Assembly: GCA_937891045.1 (NCBI GenBank)
Contig: CALBEV010000182.1
Coordinates: forward strand, 1 to 49,942
Length of the DNA: 49,942 nucleotides
Reading direction: 5' to 3'
DNA from: an uncultured Burkholderiales bacterium
GTDB lineage: Bacteria; Pseudomonadota; Gammaproteobacteria; Burkholderiales; Burkholderiaceae
Shown: in pieces, positions 16,108 to 24,513 of the stretch
Numbering within the stretch: position 1 is the stretch's first letter
How the letters are laid out: every line of letters starts with the position of its first letter
The notes under the pieces: generated by a model
What the model was told of the DNA's origin: nothing
What the model saw: the letters and a program-made list of their open reading frames with translations, nothing else
Databases searched by the model: none
Made by a program: the position numbers and the translations under genes

Positions 16108-16626
16108 TCACATCGCCATCGATTGCGCCAAGTTGAAAACCGAGTTGGGGCCCGACGGTAATTTGTGGATCTTCAGGGGTTTGAAGCGAGGTTTGGTTTC
16201 TTGCTTGACCATGGGCGAGCCAAGGGACTCGAAGCGGCTGTGCTCTGGTAGCTGGGACAAGACTTGTTCCAAGCTGACATCTTGCAATTGCTGAGCAATG
16301 AAGTCTGTCACCAAATGGGTCATCAGATCTTTGTCAAGCTCGCCCAAGGACGCATTGGTTTGGGGGACGGGCGAGGGCTCGAAGGCGTTGATCACATCCA
16401 GCACTTTGAGTTCATCTGTGCGTCCCATAGTGCAATAGCCGCCGCCTGGGCCTCGGTAAGAAATCACGAATTCCTTTTTTTTCAAAGAGGACATCAGTGA
16501 TTCCAAATAAGAAATAGACAGACCCAAATGCCGGCTGATGAATTCAGTGGTGACCGGACCTGAAGACTGGTGTTGGGCCACCAACATCAAAGCGTTCAAT
16601 GCGTTGTGGGTTAAATTTGAGAACAT
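16108..16626 (-). CDS. Rrf2-family transcriptional regulator without cluster cysteines
   Basis: 172 residues. N-terminal winged helix with the Rrf2 signatures SISYLESLMSSLKKKEFV (recognition helix region) and YRGPGGGYCTMGR (wing). IscR/NsrR-type members carry three clustered Cys for an Fe-S cluster near residue 90-110; only one Cys (in the wing) is present here, so this member probably does not bind a cluster. The C-terminal third is Pro/Lys-rich and unusual. The ATG at 16626 has AGGAG nearby. It is divergent from a MerR regulator across a 148-base AT-rich region likely holding both promoters. Confidence 0.82.
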   Translation of the reverse strand: MFSNLTHNALNALMLVAQHQSSGPVTTEFISRHLGLSISYLESLMSSLKKKEFVISYRGPGGGYCTMGRTDELKVLDVINAFEPSPVPQTNASLGELDKDLMTHLVTDFIAQQLQDVSLEQVLSQLPEHSRFESLGSPMVKQETKPRFKPLKIHKLPSGPNSVFNLAQSMAM

Positions 16627-16774
16627 GCTTGACTCCTTTGTTCAAAACCTATTCGTTTCTTCTTCTCTTTCACCGAATATAGGCTTGCGCAGTGATAATT
16701 CAATCTAAAATTCAAAATTAATGTATATTTCATCCAAATAACTTTTCAAAACTTGTGCAAATTAGAGAAACAAC

Positions 16775-17746
16775 ATGACAACTACCGATCAAACTGCTGG
16801 TGTTTACCGCATTGGCGCCGTTGCCAAACTGGTGGGCATTCCCGAGGCCACCCTGCGGGTCTGGGAACGCCGGTATCAAGTGGTGTCACCGCCCAAGTCC
16901 TCGGGCGGTCACCGGCTCTACAGCGAATTGGACGTGTTGAAGGTCACGTTGCTCAAAAGCCTGACGCAAGAGGGGCACGCCATCAGCATGCTCAGCACCA
17001 TGGATGTGCCGCAATTGCAAAAAATGTTGAACGAGTCACGGCAAGCCCATACCCAGCAACTCGCTGGCCCGAGGCTTCCGGCTGTGGTTCATTTGGCGGT
17101 GGTGGGCTACACCTTGGCCAGTCGCATAGAAACGCAGAAATTCACCTTGTGTTTTGGTCAAACCACCTTGAAAGTGACACAAGTTGAGCCCGACTTGACA
17201 CAAGCCTTGCGCAGTGCTTCTTCAGGCACTGTGGACGTGGTGCTGGTGCAAATGGGTGCGGTGCAGGCCCAAGCCAAAGATGAGTTGTTGAAACTGCGAG
17301 ATCGCATGCGGGTCAACAAACTGGTGTTGGTCTACCACTTTGCCACAGACCATGTGCTGCAGCACCTGAAATCTGCGGGCATCATCGCTCGACGTGAGCC
17401 GGTGTCTGACATGGATTTGTGCGACATCATCCAGTCGGTGTTGGTGGTCGAACCCGGTCAGCCAGGCCCTGGCGGACACAAAATTGCGCCACGCAAGTAC
17501 GATGATCTGGTCTTGCAAAAAATCAGCAACATCGACAGCAAGGTGCTGTGTGAATGCCCCAAGAATGTGGCGGACTTGATTCGACAACTCAACAGTTTTG
17601 AGCAGTACAGCAACGACTGTTTGAACAACTCAGCCGAGGATGCCCGTTTGCATGCTTACCTGTCCGCGGTGTCGGGATCGGCTCGGGCGATGTTCGAGGA
17701 AGCCTTGGAGCGTGTTGCCACCCACGAAGGCATTTCCTTGAAATGA
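16775..17746 (+). CDS. MerR-family regulator with degenerate sensor and helical C-terminus
   Basis: 323 residues. MerR DNA-binding domain at about 10-80: YRIGAVAKLVGIPEATLRVWERRY and the wing GGHRLYSELDV. Residues about 100-220 form an alternating beta/alpha region in the position of the B12-binding domain of CarH/LitR regulators, but the cobalamin-ligating DxHxxG motif is absent. The last 90 residues form a separate helical module with CECPKNVADLI, FEQYSNDC, DARLHAYL and ARAMFEEALERV. It is expected to act on DNA through the MerR domain and sense something other than B12. Divergent from the Rrf2 gene. Confidence 0.8.
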   Translation: MTTTDQTAGVYRIGAVAKLVGIPEATLRVWERRYQVVSPPKSSGGHRLYSELDVLKVTLLKSLTQEGHAISMLSTMDVPQLQKMLNESRQAHTQQLAGPRLPAVVHLAVVGYTLASRIETQKFTLCFGQTTLKVTQVEPDLTQALRSASSGTVDVVLVQMGAVQAQAKDELLKLRDRMRVNKLVLVYHFATDHVLQHLKSAGIIARREPVSDMDLCDIIQSVLVVEPGQPGPGGHKIAPRKYDDLVLQKISNIDSKVLCECPKNVADLIRQLNSFEQYSNDCLNNSAEDARLHAYLSAVSGSARAMFEEALERVATHEGISLK

Positions 17747-17762
17747 ACAAGCGCCAGGGTGC

Positions 17763-18179
17763 TTAACGTCCTGTGGCAGACAGGGAAGCGCCGGGAACAG
17801 CGGCACCAATTGCTATGCCCAAGGCGGTGTCCAAAGCGATGCCGCCCATGACTGCATCTTGCGTGGGCGCTGTGCCGCCACATTGGGTGGTTATTTCTGC
17901 CGCCTTCATGTGATCTGCAGTATTGATGCCGATATTGGCGAAAAACAGTGGTGCGACAGCGACCGGGCCGGTTAACAACACCAAGGCCGGTGCCGCCCAT
18001 AATTTATGGGTTTTCAATTCATCATGCACCCAGGCGTTGTGCCTTGCATTTTGACAAGCGCCGGTGCTGAAGTCTGGACTCTTATCATCCAATTGGCCAA
18101 TTGCTTGCGAAGAACGACTGGCGCAAGCCCCCAACAGGGTCAGCAAGCACAACAGCACAATGTGTCTACAAGCATTCAT
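17763..18179 (-). CDS. glycine/alanine-rich lipoprotein of unknown function
   Basis: 138 residues. Lipoprotein signal with lipobox LLGAC (Cys 19). The mature part includes NARHNAWVHDELKTHKLWAAP, a hydrophobic stretch (about 63-85) and a Gly/Ala-rich hydrophobic C-terminus, as in small outer-membrane-associated lipoproteins. No known domain is recognised. The start ATG at 18179 places the signal peptide correctly. It is convergent with the MerR gene (16 bases) and divergent from serC. Confidence 0.72.
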   Translation of the reverse strand: MNACRHIVLLCLLTLLGACASRSSQAIGQLDDKSPDFSTGACQNARHNAWVHDELKTHKLWAAPALVLLTGPVAVAPLFFANIGINTADHMKAAEITTQCGGTAPTQDAVMGGIALDTALGIAIGAAVPGASLSATGR

Positions 18180-18236
18180 TCTTCAAACCCCCAAAACCAA
18201 GCATGTATTGCTAATTTCATTATCGAGCACAACTTA

Positions 18237-18265
18237 TTGATATTCTTTGATTTTCGTCATTTAAC
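18237..18265 (+). promoter_or_regulatory. candidate sigma-70 promoter of serC
   Basis: TTGATA (18237-18242), 17 bases, then TTTAAC (18260-18265), followed by the serC ATG at 18289. The -10 matches 4 of 6 positions. The surrounding 100 bases are AT-rich, as expected for a promoter. No Shine-Dalgarno is visible before serC. Confidence 0.33.
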
Positions 18266-18288
18266 CCTTTTTCTAAAGTGATTTTTTC

Positions 18289-19371
18289 ATGTCGCGTGTG
18301 ATCAATTTCAGTTCTGGACCGGCCACCTTGCCCGAGAGCGTGCTTCAACAAGCCGCTGCCGACATGCTGGATTGGCGCGGCAGCGGCATGTCGGTGATGG
18401 AGATGAGCCATCGGGGGCCCGAGTTCATGGACATCTTGGCGCAAACCCAAGCCTTGCTGCGCGAGCTGCTGGGCGTGCCTGACAACTATGCGGTGTTGTT
18501 GTTGCAGGGCGGCGCGATTGCTGAAAACGCCATCCTGCCCCTGAACATGATCGGACGCACGGGCCAAGCCGACTATGTGGTGAACGGTGTTTGGTCGCAA
18601 AAATCGATGAAAGAAGCCGCAAAATATGGCCAAGTGAACTTGGCTGCCAGCAGCGAAGGCAGTGGTTTTTTGTCCATGCCTGAACAAGACCAATGGCGTT
18701 TGTCACCTCAAGCCGCCTATGTGCATTACTGCAGCAACGAAACCATTGGCGGCGTGGAATGCCACTGGACGCCTGACACCGGCTCGGTGCCCTTGGTCGC
18801 CGACATGTCGTCCAACATTTTGTCTGCGCCTTTGGATGTGTCGAGATTCGGTGTGATTTACGCCGGAGCCCAGAAAAACATGGGCCCCTCGGGGGTCACC
18901 GTGGTAATCGTGCGCAACGACCTGCTTGGCTCGGCTTTGCCCATCACGCCCTCAGCCTTCAATTACCAACTACAGGCCGAGCAAGGCTCGATGTACAACA
19001 CGCCGCCCACCTATGCCATCTACATCATGGGTCTGGTGTTGCAGCATGTGAAGCGTGAAGGCGGACTCTCTGCCATGCTGGAACACAACCAGCGAAAAGC
19101 CGCGTTGCTGTATGACTTCATTGACCACAGCCAGCTATTCAGCAACCGTGTGGTTCGCCAAGATCGGTCTCGCATGAATGTGACTTTTTTCCTGCGCGAT
19201 GAAGGCTTGAATGCGGCGTTTTTAGAGGGCGCACAAGCGCAGGGCATGGTGCAGTTGCGCGGTCACCGCTCGGCAGGGGGTATGCGTGCCTCCATCTACA
19301 ACGCCATGCCCCTGGCCAGTGTGCAAACCTTGGTGAACTACATGCACCAGTTTGAAAAAACCCACACCTGA
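18289..19371 (+). CDS. serC: phosphoserine aminotransferase
   Basis: 360 residues, class V PLP-dependent transaminase. It converts 3-phosphohydroxypyruvate to phosphoserine in serine synthesis and serves in pyridoxal phosphate synthesis. Motifs: FSSGPATLPESVL at the N-terminus, MEMSHRGPEF near 37-46, LLQGGA near 71, SNETIGGVE near 149-157 and the PLP lysine K196 in YAGAQKNMGPSG. The C-terminus has GHRSAGGMRASIYNAM. The start ATG at 18289 matches the family N-terminus. Full length. Confidence 0.96.
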   Translation: MSRVINFSSGPATLPESVLQQAAADMLDWRGSGMSVMEMSHRGPEFMDILAQTQALLRELLGVPDNYAVLLLQGGAIAENAILPLNMIGRTGQADYVVNGVWSQKSMKEAAKYGQVNLAASSEGSGFLSMPEQDQWRLSPQAAYVHYCSNETIGGVECHWTPDTGSVPLVADMSSNILSAPLDVSRFGVIYAGAQKNMGPSGVTVVIVRNDLLGSALPITPSAFNYQLQAEQGSMYNTPPTYAIYIMGLVLQHVKREGGLSAMLEHNQRKAALLYDFIDHSQLFSNRVVRQDRSRMNVTFFLRDEGLNAAFLEGAQAQGMVQLRGHRSAGGMRASIYNAMPLASVQTLVNYMHQFEKTHT

Positions 19372-19430
19372 AAACGCCTATCTTGGAATGGCCAGCCAGG
19401 CAAGGCTGACATGACGATCAAGAACCACCC

Positions 19431-22034
19431 TCAGCGCTGCAAACCCAGGGCATAACGCGCTGCATTCACCACGCTGGCGGCATCCACTTCAAAGAAACTG
19501 CGCAAGGCCGCACGGGTGTCGCTGCGCCCAAACCCATCGGTGCCCAAAGTGATGTAACGACGACCTTCAGGCACAAAAGCCCGCACACTTTCGGGCACAG
19601 CACGCACATAGTCGGTGGCGGCCACGATCGGCCCCTGGCTGTGCATCAGTTGTTGTTGCACAAAGGCCACCGAAGCCGAGCGACCCGCCATGGCCTCGCG
19701 TTCTTGCTGTTGCCCATCCCTTGCCAATTCGCTCCAACTGGTCACGCTGAACACATCGCAGGCGATGCCTTGCTTGGCCAACAGGTCGGCGGCTTTCAAG
19801 ACCTCCAGCAAGATGGCGCCCGAGCCCATCAAACTCACGCGTGGTGCATTCAGGGGCAAGTGCGCTGCGGGGCCTTGGAAGTGGTAGCAACCTTTCAGGA
19901 TGTCGTTCTCAACACCAGCGGGCAGGTTGGGTTGGGCGTAGTTTTCGTTCATCAAGGTGACGTAATAAAACACATCGCGCTTCTCGGTCAGCATCTCGCG
20001 CATGCCGTGGTCGATGATGACCGCCATTTCGCCGGCAAACGCTGGGTCGTAGGCTTTGCAATTGGGGATGGTGGCCGCCACCAAATGGCTGGAACCGTCT
20101 TGGTGTTGCAAGCCTTCGCCGCCCAAGGTGGTGCGCCCCGAAGTCGCGCCCAACAAAAAGCCACGAGCACGTTGATCGGCTGCGGCCCAAATGGCGTCGC
20201 CCACCCGCTGAAAACCAAACATCGAGTAGTAAATGTAGAAGGGCAGCATGGCCAAACCGTGCACGCTGTAGCTGGTGGCCGCCGCCGTCCAACTGGCAAT
20301 CGCACCAGCTTCGCTGATGCCTTCTTCCAAAATTTGGCCGTCCATGGCTTCGCGATAGCTCAGCACCGAGCCGATGTCTTCGGGCTCGTACTTTTGCCCC
20401 ACGCTGGAATAAATGCCCACTTGTTTGAACAAGTTGGCCATGCCAAAGGTGCGTGCTTCATCGGCGACGATGGGCACGATGCGGGGCCCCAACACCGGGT
20501 CTTTCAACAACTGACCCAGCATGCGCACAAAAGCCATGGTGGTGGACATTTCTTTTTGCTCGGCTTGCAAAGCGAAGCTGGCATAGCTGCTCAAGGCGGG
20601 CACGGGCAGGGCATCTGCTTGGGTTTGGCGCTGCGGCAAGTAGCCGCCCAACGCTGTTCTGCGGCCATGCAAGTACTGCATTTCAGGGCTGTCTGGCGCG
20701 GGCTTGAAAAACGCCAACTGGGTGGCTTGCTCGTCGCTCAGGGGCAGGTTGAAGCGGTTCCTGAATGCGATCAAGGCGGTTTCATCCAGTTTCTTTTGGC
20801 TGTGCGTGGTCATCTTGCCTTGGCCAGCTTGGCCCATGCCATAGCCCTTTTTGGTGTGGGCCAAGACGACGGTCGGTTGGCCCTGGTGTTGGGCCGCTGC
20901 CGCATAGGCCGCGTGGATCTTCACCAGGTCGTGGCCGCCGCGCTTCAAACGGTCAATTTGCTCATCGGTCAAACCTTGGGCCAGTTGCGCCAACTCAGGT
21001 GTTTGGCCGAAGAAACTGTCGCGGTTGAAACGGCCGTCTTTGGCGGCGAAGGTTTGCATTTGGCCGTCCACCGTGTTGGCAAAGGCACGCAGCAGGGCTT
21101 GGCTGTGGTCCCGGGCAAACAAGCCGTCCCAGTCGCTGCCCCAGACCAGCTTGATGACATTCCAGCCAGCACCACGAAAGAGTTTTTCCAGCTCGTCGAT
21201 GATGCGGCCGTTGCCGCGCACCGGGCCGTCCAAGCGCTGCAAATTGCAATTCACCACCCACACCAGGTTGTCCAACTTCTCGCGCGACGCCAGGGTGAGG
21301 GCACTCATGCTCTCGGGCTCGTCCATCTCGCCGTCGCCAAACACGCCCCACACTTTGCGAGCGCTGCAGTCTTGCAACTGGCGGTGGGTCAGGTAGCGCA
21401 TGAAGCGTGCGTGGTAAATCGAGCTGATGGGCCCCAAGCCCATCGAGCCGGTGGGGAACTGCCAAAAGTCGGGCATCAACCAGGGATGCGGGTAGCTGGA
21501 CAGGCCTCGGGCGCCTGCGCTCGGTGCTGTGAGCTCTTGCCGGTAATGCGCCAAGTCTTGTTCATTCAAGCGGCCTTCCAAAAAAGCCCGGGCATAAACC
21601 CCTGGGGCACTGTGCGGTTGGAAGAACACCAAATCGCCGCCGTGCGCTGGGTTGCGGCCATGAAAAAAATGGTTGAAACCCACTTCAAACAAATCTGCCG
21701 CACTGGCGTAACTGGCGATGTGTCCGCCCAACTCGCCATAGGCCGCATTGGCCCGCGCCACCATGGCCAGGGCATTCCAGCGCATGAGCGATGCCAGCTT
21801 TTCCTCGATGGCCAAGTCGCCAGGATAGGGCTGCTGGGCCTGCACCGGGATGGTGTTGGCATAGGGCGTGACCAACTCGGGCGACCAGCCGATTTGGCTG
21901 TGGTGCGCCATGACCACCAATTGGTCGAGTAAAAAACGAGCGCGTTCGGGGCCATGCAAGGCCACCACGCTGTCAAAAGCGTCGCGCCATTCGGCGGTTT
22001 CAATCGGGTCAAGGTCTGAGGTGCGTTGCAGCAT
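19431..22034 (-). CDS. second AceE-type homodimeric 2-oxoacid dehydrogenase E1 (MdeB-like)
   Basis: 867 residues, complete thiamine-diphosphate E1 of the pyruvate dehydrogenase AceE family. The TPP motif is GDGEMDE (about 232-238) followed after a typical gap by VVNCNLQRLDGP. Other landmarks: GGHIASYASAADLFEVGFNHFF, YYSMFGFQRVGD, GRTTLGGEGLQHQDG and the C-terminal GTDGFGRSDTR. It is a divergent paralog of the aceE at 45364-48075, with no E2 or E3 gene beside it. A divergent Lrp/AsnC regulator lies 131 bases away. Pseudomonas MdeB (2-oxobutyrate E1) has an Lrp-type partner, so a role in 2-oxobutyrate or other 2-oxoacid use is plausible but not shown. Confidence 0.87.
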   Translation of the reverse strand: MLQRTSDLDPIETAEWRDAFDSVVALHGPERARFLLDQLVVMAHHSQIGWSPELVTPYANTIPVQAQQPYPGDLAIEEKLASLMRWNALAMVARANAAYGELGGHIASYASAADLFEVGFNHFFHGRNPAHGGDLVFFQPHSAPGVYARAFLEGRLNEQDLAHYRQELTAPSAGARGLSSYPHPWLMPDFWQFPTGSMGLGPISSIYHARFMRYLTHRQLQDCSARKVWGVFGDGEMDEPESMSALTLASREKLDNLVWVVNCNLQRLDGPVRGNGRIIDELEKLFRGAGWNVIKLVWGSDWDGLFARDHSQALLRAFANTVDGQMQTFAAKDGRFNRDSFFGQTPELAQLAQGLTDEQIDRLKRGGHDLVKIHAAYAAAAQHQGQPTVVLAHTKKGYGMGQAGQGKMTTHSQKKLDETALIAFRNRFNLPLSDEQATQLAFFKPAPDSPEMQYLHGRRTALGGYLPQRQTQADALPVPALSSYASFALQAEQKEMSTTMAFVRMLGQLLKDPVLGPRIVPIVADEARTFGMANLFKQVGIYSSVGQKYEPEDIGSVLSYREAMDGQILEEGISEAGAIASWTAAATSYSVHGLAMLPFYIYYSMFGFQRVGDAIWAAADQRARGFLLGATSGRTTLGGEGLQHQDGSSHLVAATIPNCKAYDPAFAGEMAVIIDHGMREMLTEKRDVFYYVTLMNENYAQPNLPAGVENDILKGCYHFQGPAAHLPLNAPRVSLMGSGAILLEVLKAADLLAKQGIACDVFSVTSWSELARDGQQQEREAMAGRSASVAFVQQQLMHSQGPIVAATDYVRAVPESVRAFVPEGRRYITLGTDGFGRSDTRAALRSFFEVDAASVVNAARYALGLQR

Positions 22035-22126
22035 GGCGAAACTTCATACAGTTGCGAATGGATCAAACTGTAGGGTTTTGGCGGGAAAATGTGCTGTTGA
22101 AATGAGTTGCTATATCGATCATATTA

Positions 22127-22139
22127 AGAATAAAATTCT
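22127..22139. promoter_or_regulatory. AT-rich inverted repeat in the E1/Lrp divergent promoter
   Basis: AGAAT-AAA-ATTCT, a perfect inverted repeat of Lrp-box style, 26 bases before the Lrp start. The whole 22035-22165 interval is AT-rich and divergent, which fits an autoregulated Lrp-type control region for both genes. Confidence 0.4.
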
Positions 22140-22165
22140 GCAAAATATAAATTTACAGGTGAATA

Positions 22166-22639
22166 ATGCTTCTAGATGCCTTGGATTACAAAATACTTGC
22201 TCAGCTGCAAGAGGACAGTTCCCTCACCAACGTAGAGTTGGCCCGAAGGGTGCATTTGTCACCGTCGCCTTGCTTGAGCCGGGTCAAGGCCTTAGAGGCA
22301 GCGGGTGTCATTCAGCGCTATGTGGCGCTCACCCAGCCGCAAGCACTGGGCTTGGGACTGAACGTTTTTATTTCCATCAGCCTGAAAGAGCAGTCCAAAG
22401 CCGCTTTGGCCGAGTTTGAGCAACGCATCGCCGAGCATGACGAGGTGATGGAGTGCTATTTGATGACCGGCGACTCCGACTACCTGATTCGGATCGCCAT
22501 TGCTGACATGGCTGCGCTGGAAAAATTCATCTTGGAGCAACTCACCCCCATTTCCGGGGTGGAGAAAATCCGCAGCAGTTTTGCTCTGAAGCAGGTGCGC
22601 TACAAAACCGCGCTGCCCCTCAAACCGCCACCTCTGTAA
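22166..22639 (+). CDS. Lrp/AsnC-family transcriptional regulator
   Basis: 157 residues. N-terminal helix-turn-helix: LDALDYKILAQLQEDSSLTNVELARRVHLSPSPCLSRVKALE (about residues 3-45, quoted in part), followed by the ligand-binding RAM domain with MECYLMTGDSDYLIRIAI near 92-110. The family senses amino acids and often controls the adjacent divergent gene. Here that is the AceE-like E1, so regulation by an amino acid whose 2-oxoacid the E1 uses is a reasonable guess. The ATG at 22166 follows a short AGG-containing leader. Confidence 0.9.
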   Translation: MLLDALDYKILAQLQEDSSLTNVELARRVHLSPSPCLSRVKALEAAGVIQRYVALTQPQALGLGLNVFISISLKEQSKAALAEFEQRIAEHDEVMECYLMTGDSDYLIRIAIADMAALEKFILEQLTPISGVEKIRSSFALKQVRYKTALPLKPPPL

Positions 22640-22692
22640 GCCGCCTGAGGGATTTGGCACGGTATGGGGGGGCTGATCTCAGGGCTTCTAGG

Positions 22693-22730
22693 GGCCGTGA
22701 ACGGCCATGCGCAAGAAATCTCTTTGCGCA
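22693..22730. terminator. tandem hairpins between convergent genes
   Basis: GGCCGT-GA-ACGGCC at 22693-22706 and TGCGCAA/TTGCGCA at 22708-22730 are two adjacent perfect inverted repeats in the gap between the Lrp stop and the convergent zinc-ribbon gene. No T-run follows either side, so a bidirectional terminator is likely only by position. Confidence 0.42.
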
Positions 22731-22741
22731 GAGACTTCATT

Positions 22742-23395
22742 TCACCGCTTCATCATGTCGGTGCGCAACATCTTCATCAGCAACATCCATTCACCGCCGT
22801 TTTGCACCGTGAAGGTGAAACGTTCGTTCATGCCGTTGTTCATTTCAATCTCATGCCAATTGGCAAACAAAGACAGGCCTTTGTGCAGAACGGCGGTTTC
22901 GGTGAAGGAAATTTCAATATGAATGAATGAAATATCTTCGTGGCTGTCGAAGGATTTGAAATAGAGCCCATCAGACAACAAATAAAGCACACCGGTTGGC
23001 AGAGAAAAGCGGCTGGCCGTGTTGGCTGGACCGTAGGCAATGATGGTTTTATTGATCAATTCAACCGGAATGGTCTGCTTGATGATTTGACCAATGTCCC
23101 GGGATTTGTACAACGCAAAAGCCAAGCCCAGACCAAGAACGGCCAAGGCATAAGCATGGCTCAGGGTAAATCCAAAGACCAACGCTGCCAGGAAAAGAAA
23201 GGGCATCCACAGATCAAAACGCATTTCCCATGGGCCCCGAGAGATCAACAAGGAGCTGTTGTCCAAGGTGTTGGCCAGAATCAACGGCGAAATGCTGCTG
23301 GGTTTTTGGCTTTGAACGTGCGGCAGCTGCGAGCCGCAGTTTTGGCAAAAAACGTTTTCACTGGGGTTGATGAAGTAGCAGCTGGTGCAGATCAT
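22742..23395 (-). CDS. zinc-ribbon membrane protein of unknown function
   Basis: 217 residues. N-terminal zinc ribbon with C3, C6, C17 and C20. Residues about 63-98 are hydrophobic (two helices), and the C-terminal half, about 115-217, looks like a small beta-rich cytosolic domain (LPTGVLYLLSDGLYFKSFDS) in the manner of PH/GRAM domains, though I cannot confirm the family. It ends a three-gene minus-strand cassette, 24 bases downstream of a second zinc-ribbon protein with the same cysteine spacing. Confidence 0.72.
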   Translation of the reverse strand: MICTSCYFINPSENVFCQNCGSQLPHVQSQKPSSISPLILANTLDNSSLLISRGPWEMRFDLWMPFLFLAALVFGFTLSHAYALAVLGLGLAFALYKSRDIGQIIKQTIPVELINKTIIAYGPANTASRFSLPTGVLYLLSDGLYFKSFDSHEDISFIHIEISFTETAVLHKGLSLFANWHEIEMNNGMNERFTFTVQNGGEWMLLMKMLRTDMMKR

Positions 23396-23419
23396 GGCTG
23401 TCTTTCGATGCGCTTCATC

Positions 23420-24496
23420 TCAATGATCCGCTTTGGCTTTGCTGTCAGGCGTGACTTTGTCCAAGGACTTTGCACTGCTGTCAGAAACAACTTTGTCGTG
23501 GGATAAAAAGTTATAGATGGCCAATGTGCTCAACACCACGGTCAGACCACAAAGCATGCCAATCACAAAGATCATGAAGCCATCGCCTTCGCCAGCGGGC
23601 TCCTCTTTGCCACCCGACTTGGTTTTGGTGCTTGCCGGGTCCTCTACTTTTTTCACGACCGCCTGCACCTTGAGCTTCAAGTCGTTGACGCTTTGGATCA
23701 GGGGAGCCAAGTTTTTCTCAATCGCTTCTGCTGCGACGGTGTTGGCCTTGAGCATGTCTTGGACCTTGGTCAATTCAGCTTCACGGGCTGTCGCCATGTT
23801 TTCCGTGTTTTGCGCCAAGTTTTGACCAAAGGATTTTTGGATTTCAATTTTTTGTTTTTCCAGCAGCAACTTGAATTCTTCTGGGATTCGGCCGGTGCTG
23901 GCAGACTCTTTTTGCGCATGCAAGTGGTTTTGCAACTCCGCCAATTGCACCGCAAATTGGGTTTGTTGCTCGATCAGGTTGTGCAACAGGGCTTCATTCG
24001 GATCGGGCTGGGCTTGTTGATGGCTTTGCTGCTGCGAAGCCAATGAAATGAAATCAAGCAGCAATGAATGTTTTTCCAGCGTTTTCTTCAATTCTTGCTG
24101 GTGCAATTCAAGCCGATGCGCCCATGCCAAGTCCTCATTCGCTGATGCCGCACTGTCTGCGACAGGACCAGGGGGCGGTTCAAGGTTCAGGTCGATATTC
24201 AACAGCTTTTGGTCATCCAAGGCGATTGAACTGGGCGATAGCTGGATGACAAAATCGTCTTCATCATGGTGGACAGCGCTGGCTGGTGTCTCCGCTGAGT
24301 CAGCCTGGGAGGCCGCGGGGCTGGACTCGGGCATGACGGCCATGGCCGCGTCGCTGGACTGGGCCAGCGCCAACTCCGGCTGCGTCAGTGACGTGTCCAC
24401 ATCTGAGCCCTTGGCCAGCCTTTTGACAGGCGCACCGCACTTGCCACAAAACTTGGCTGTGACTGAAAGGGGTTTTCCGCAGGCTGCGCAATCCAT
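23420..24496 (-). CDS. zinc-ribbon, coiled-coil, tail-anchored protein of unknown function
   Basis: 358 residues. Zinc ribbon at the N-terminus (C3, C6, C17, C20), an acidic Ser/Ala-rich region to about 130, then a long heptad-rich coiled coil (about 130-285, Gln/Leu/Lys-rich) and a C-terminal membrane helix (about 305-328) with a short charged tail. ATG 24496 has AGG seven bases upstream. An ATG at 24517 overlapping the previous stop (ATGA) is the alternative and would add seven residues. The topology suggests a structural or tethering protein at the inner membrane. No enzyme domain is seen. Confidence 0.75.
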   Translation of the reverse strand: MDCAACGKPLSVTAKFCGKCGAPVKRLAKGSDVDTSLTQPELALAQSSDAAMAVMPESSPAASQADSAETPASAVHHDEDDFVIQLSPSSIALDDQKLLNIDLNLEPPPGPVADSAASANEDLAWAHRLELHQQELKKTLEKHSLLLDFISLASQQQSHQQAQPDPNEALLHNLIEQQTQFAVQLAELQNHLHAQKESASTGRIPEEFKLLLEKQKIEIQKSFGQNLAQNTENMATAREAELTKVQDMLKANTVAAEAIEKNLAPLIQSVNDLKLKVQAVVKKVEDPASTKTKSGGKEEPAGEGDGFMIFVIGMLCGLTVVLSTLAIYNFLSHDKVVSDSSAKSLDKVTPDSKAKADH

Positions 24497-24513
24497 GGTT
24501 GACCTATCTTGAT

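Noticed and set aside
19641..21932. Long open frame opposite the AceE-like E1
   Set aside because: It is the mirror of a strongly supported gene and arises from codon bias; composition is His/Gln/Val-rich with no domain.
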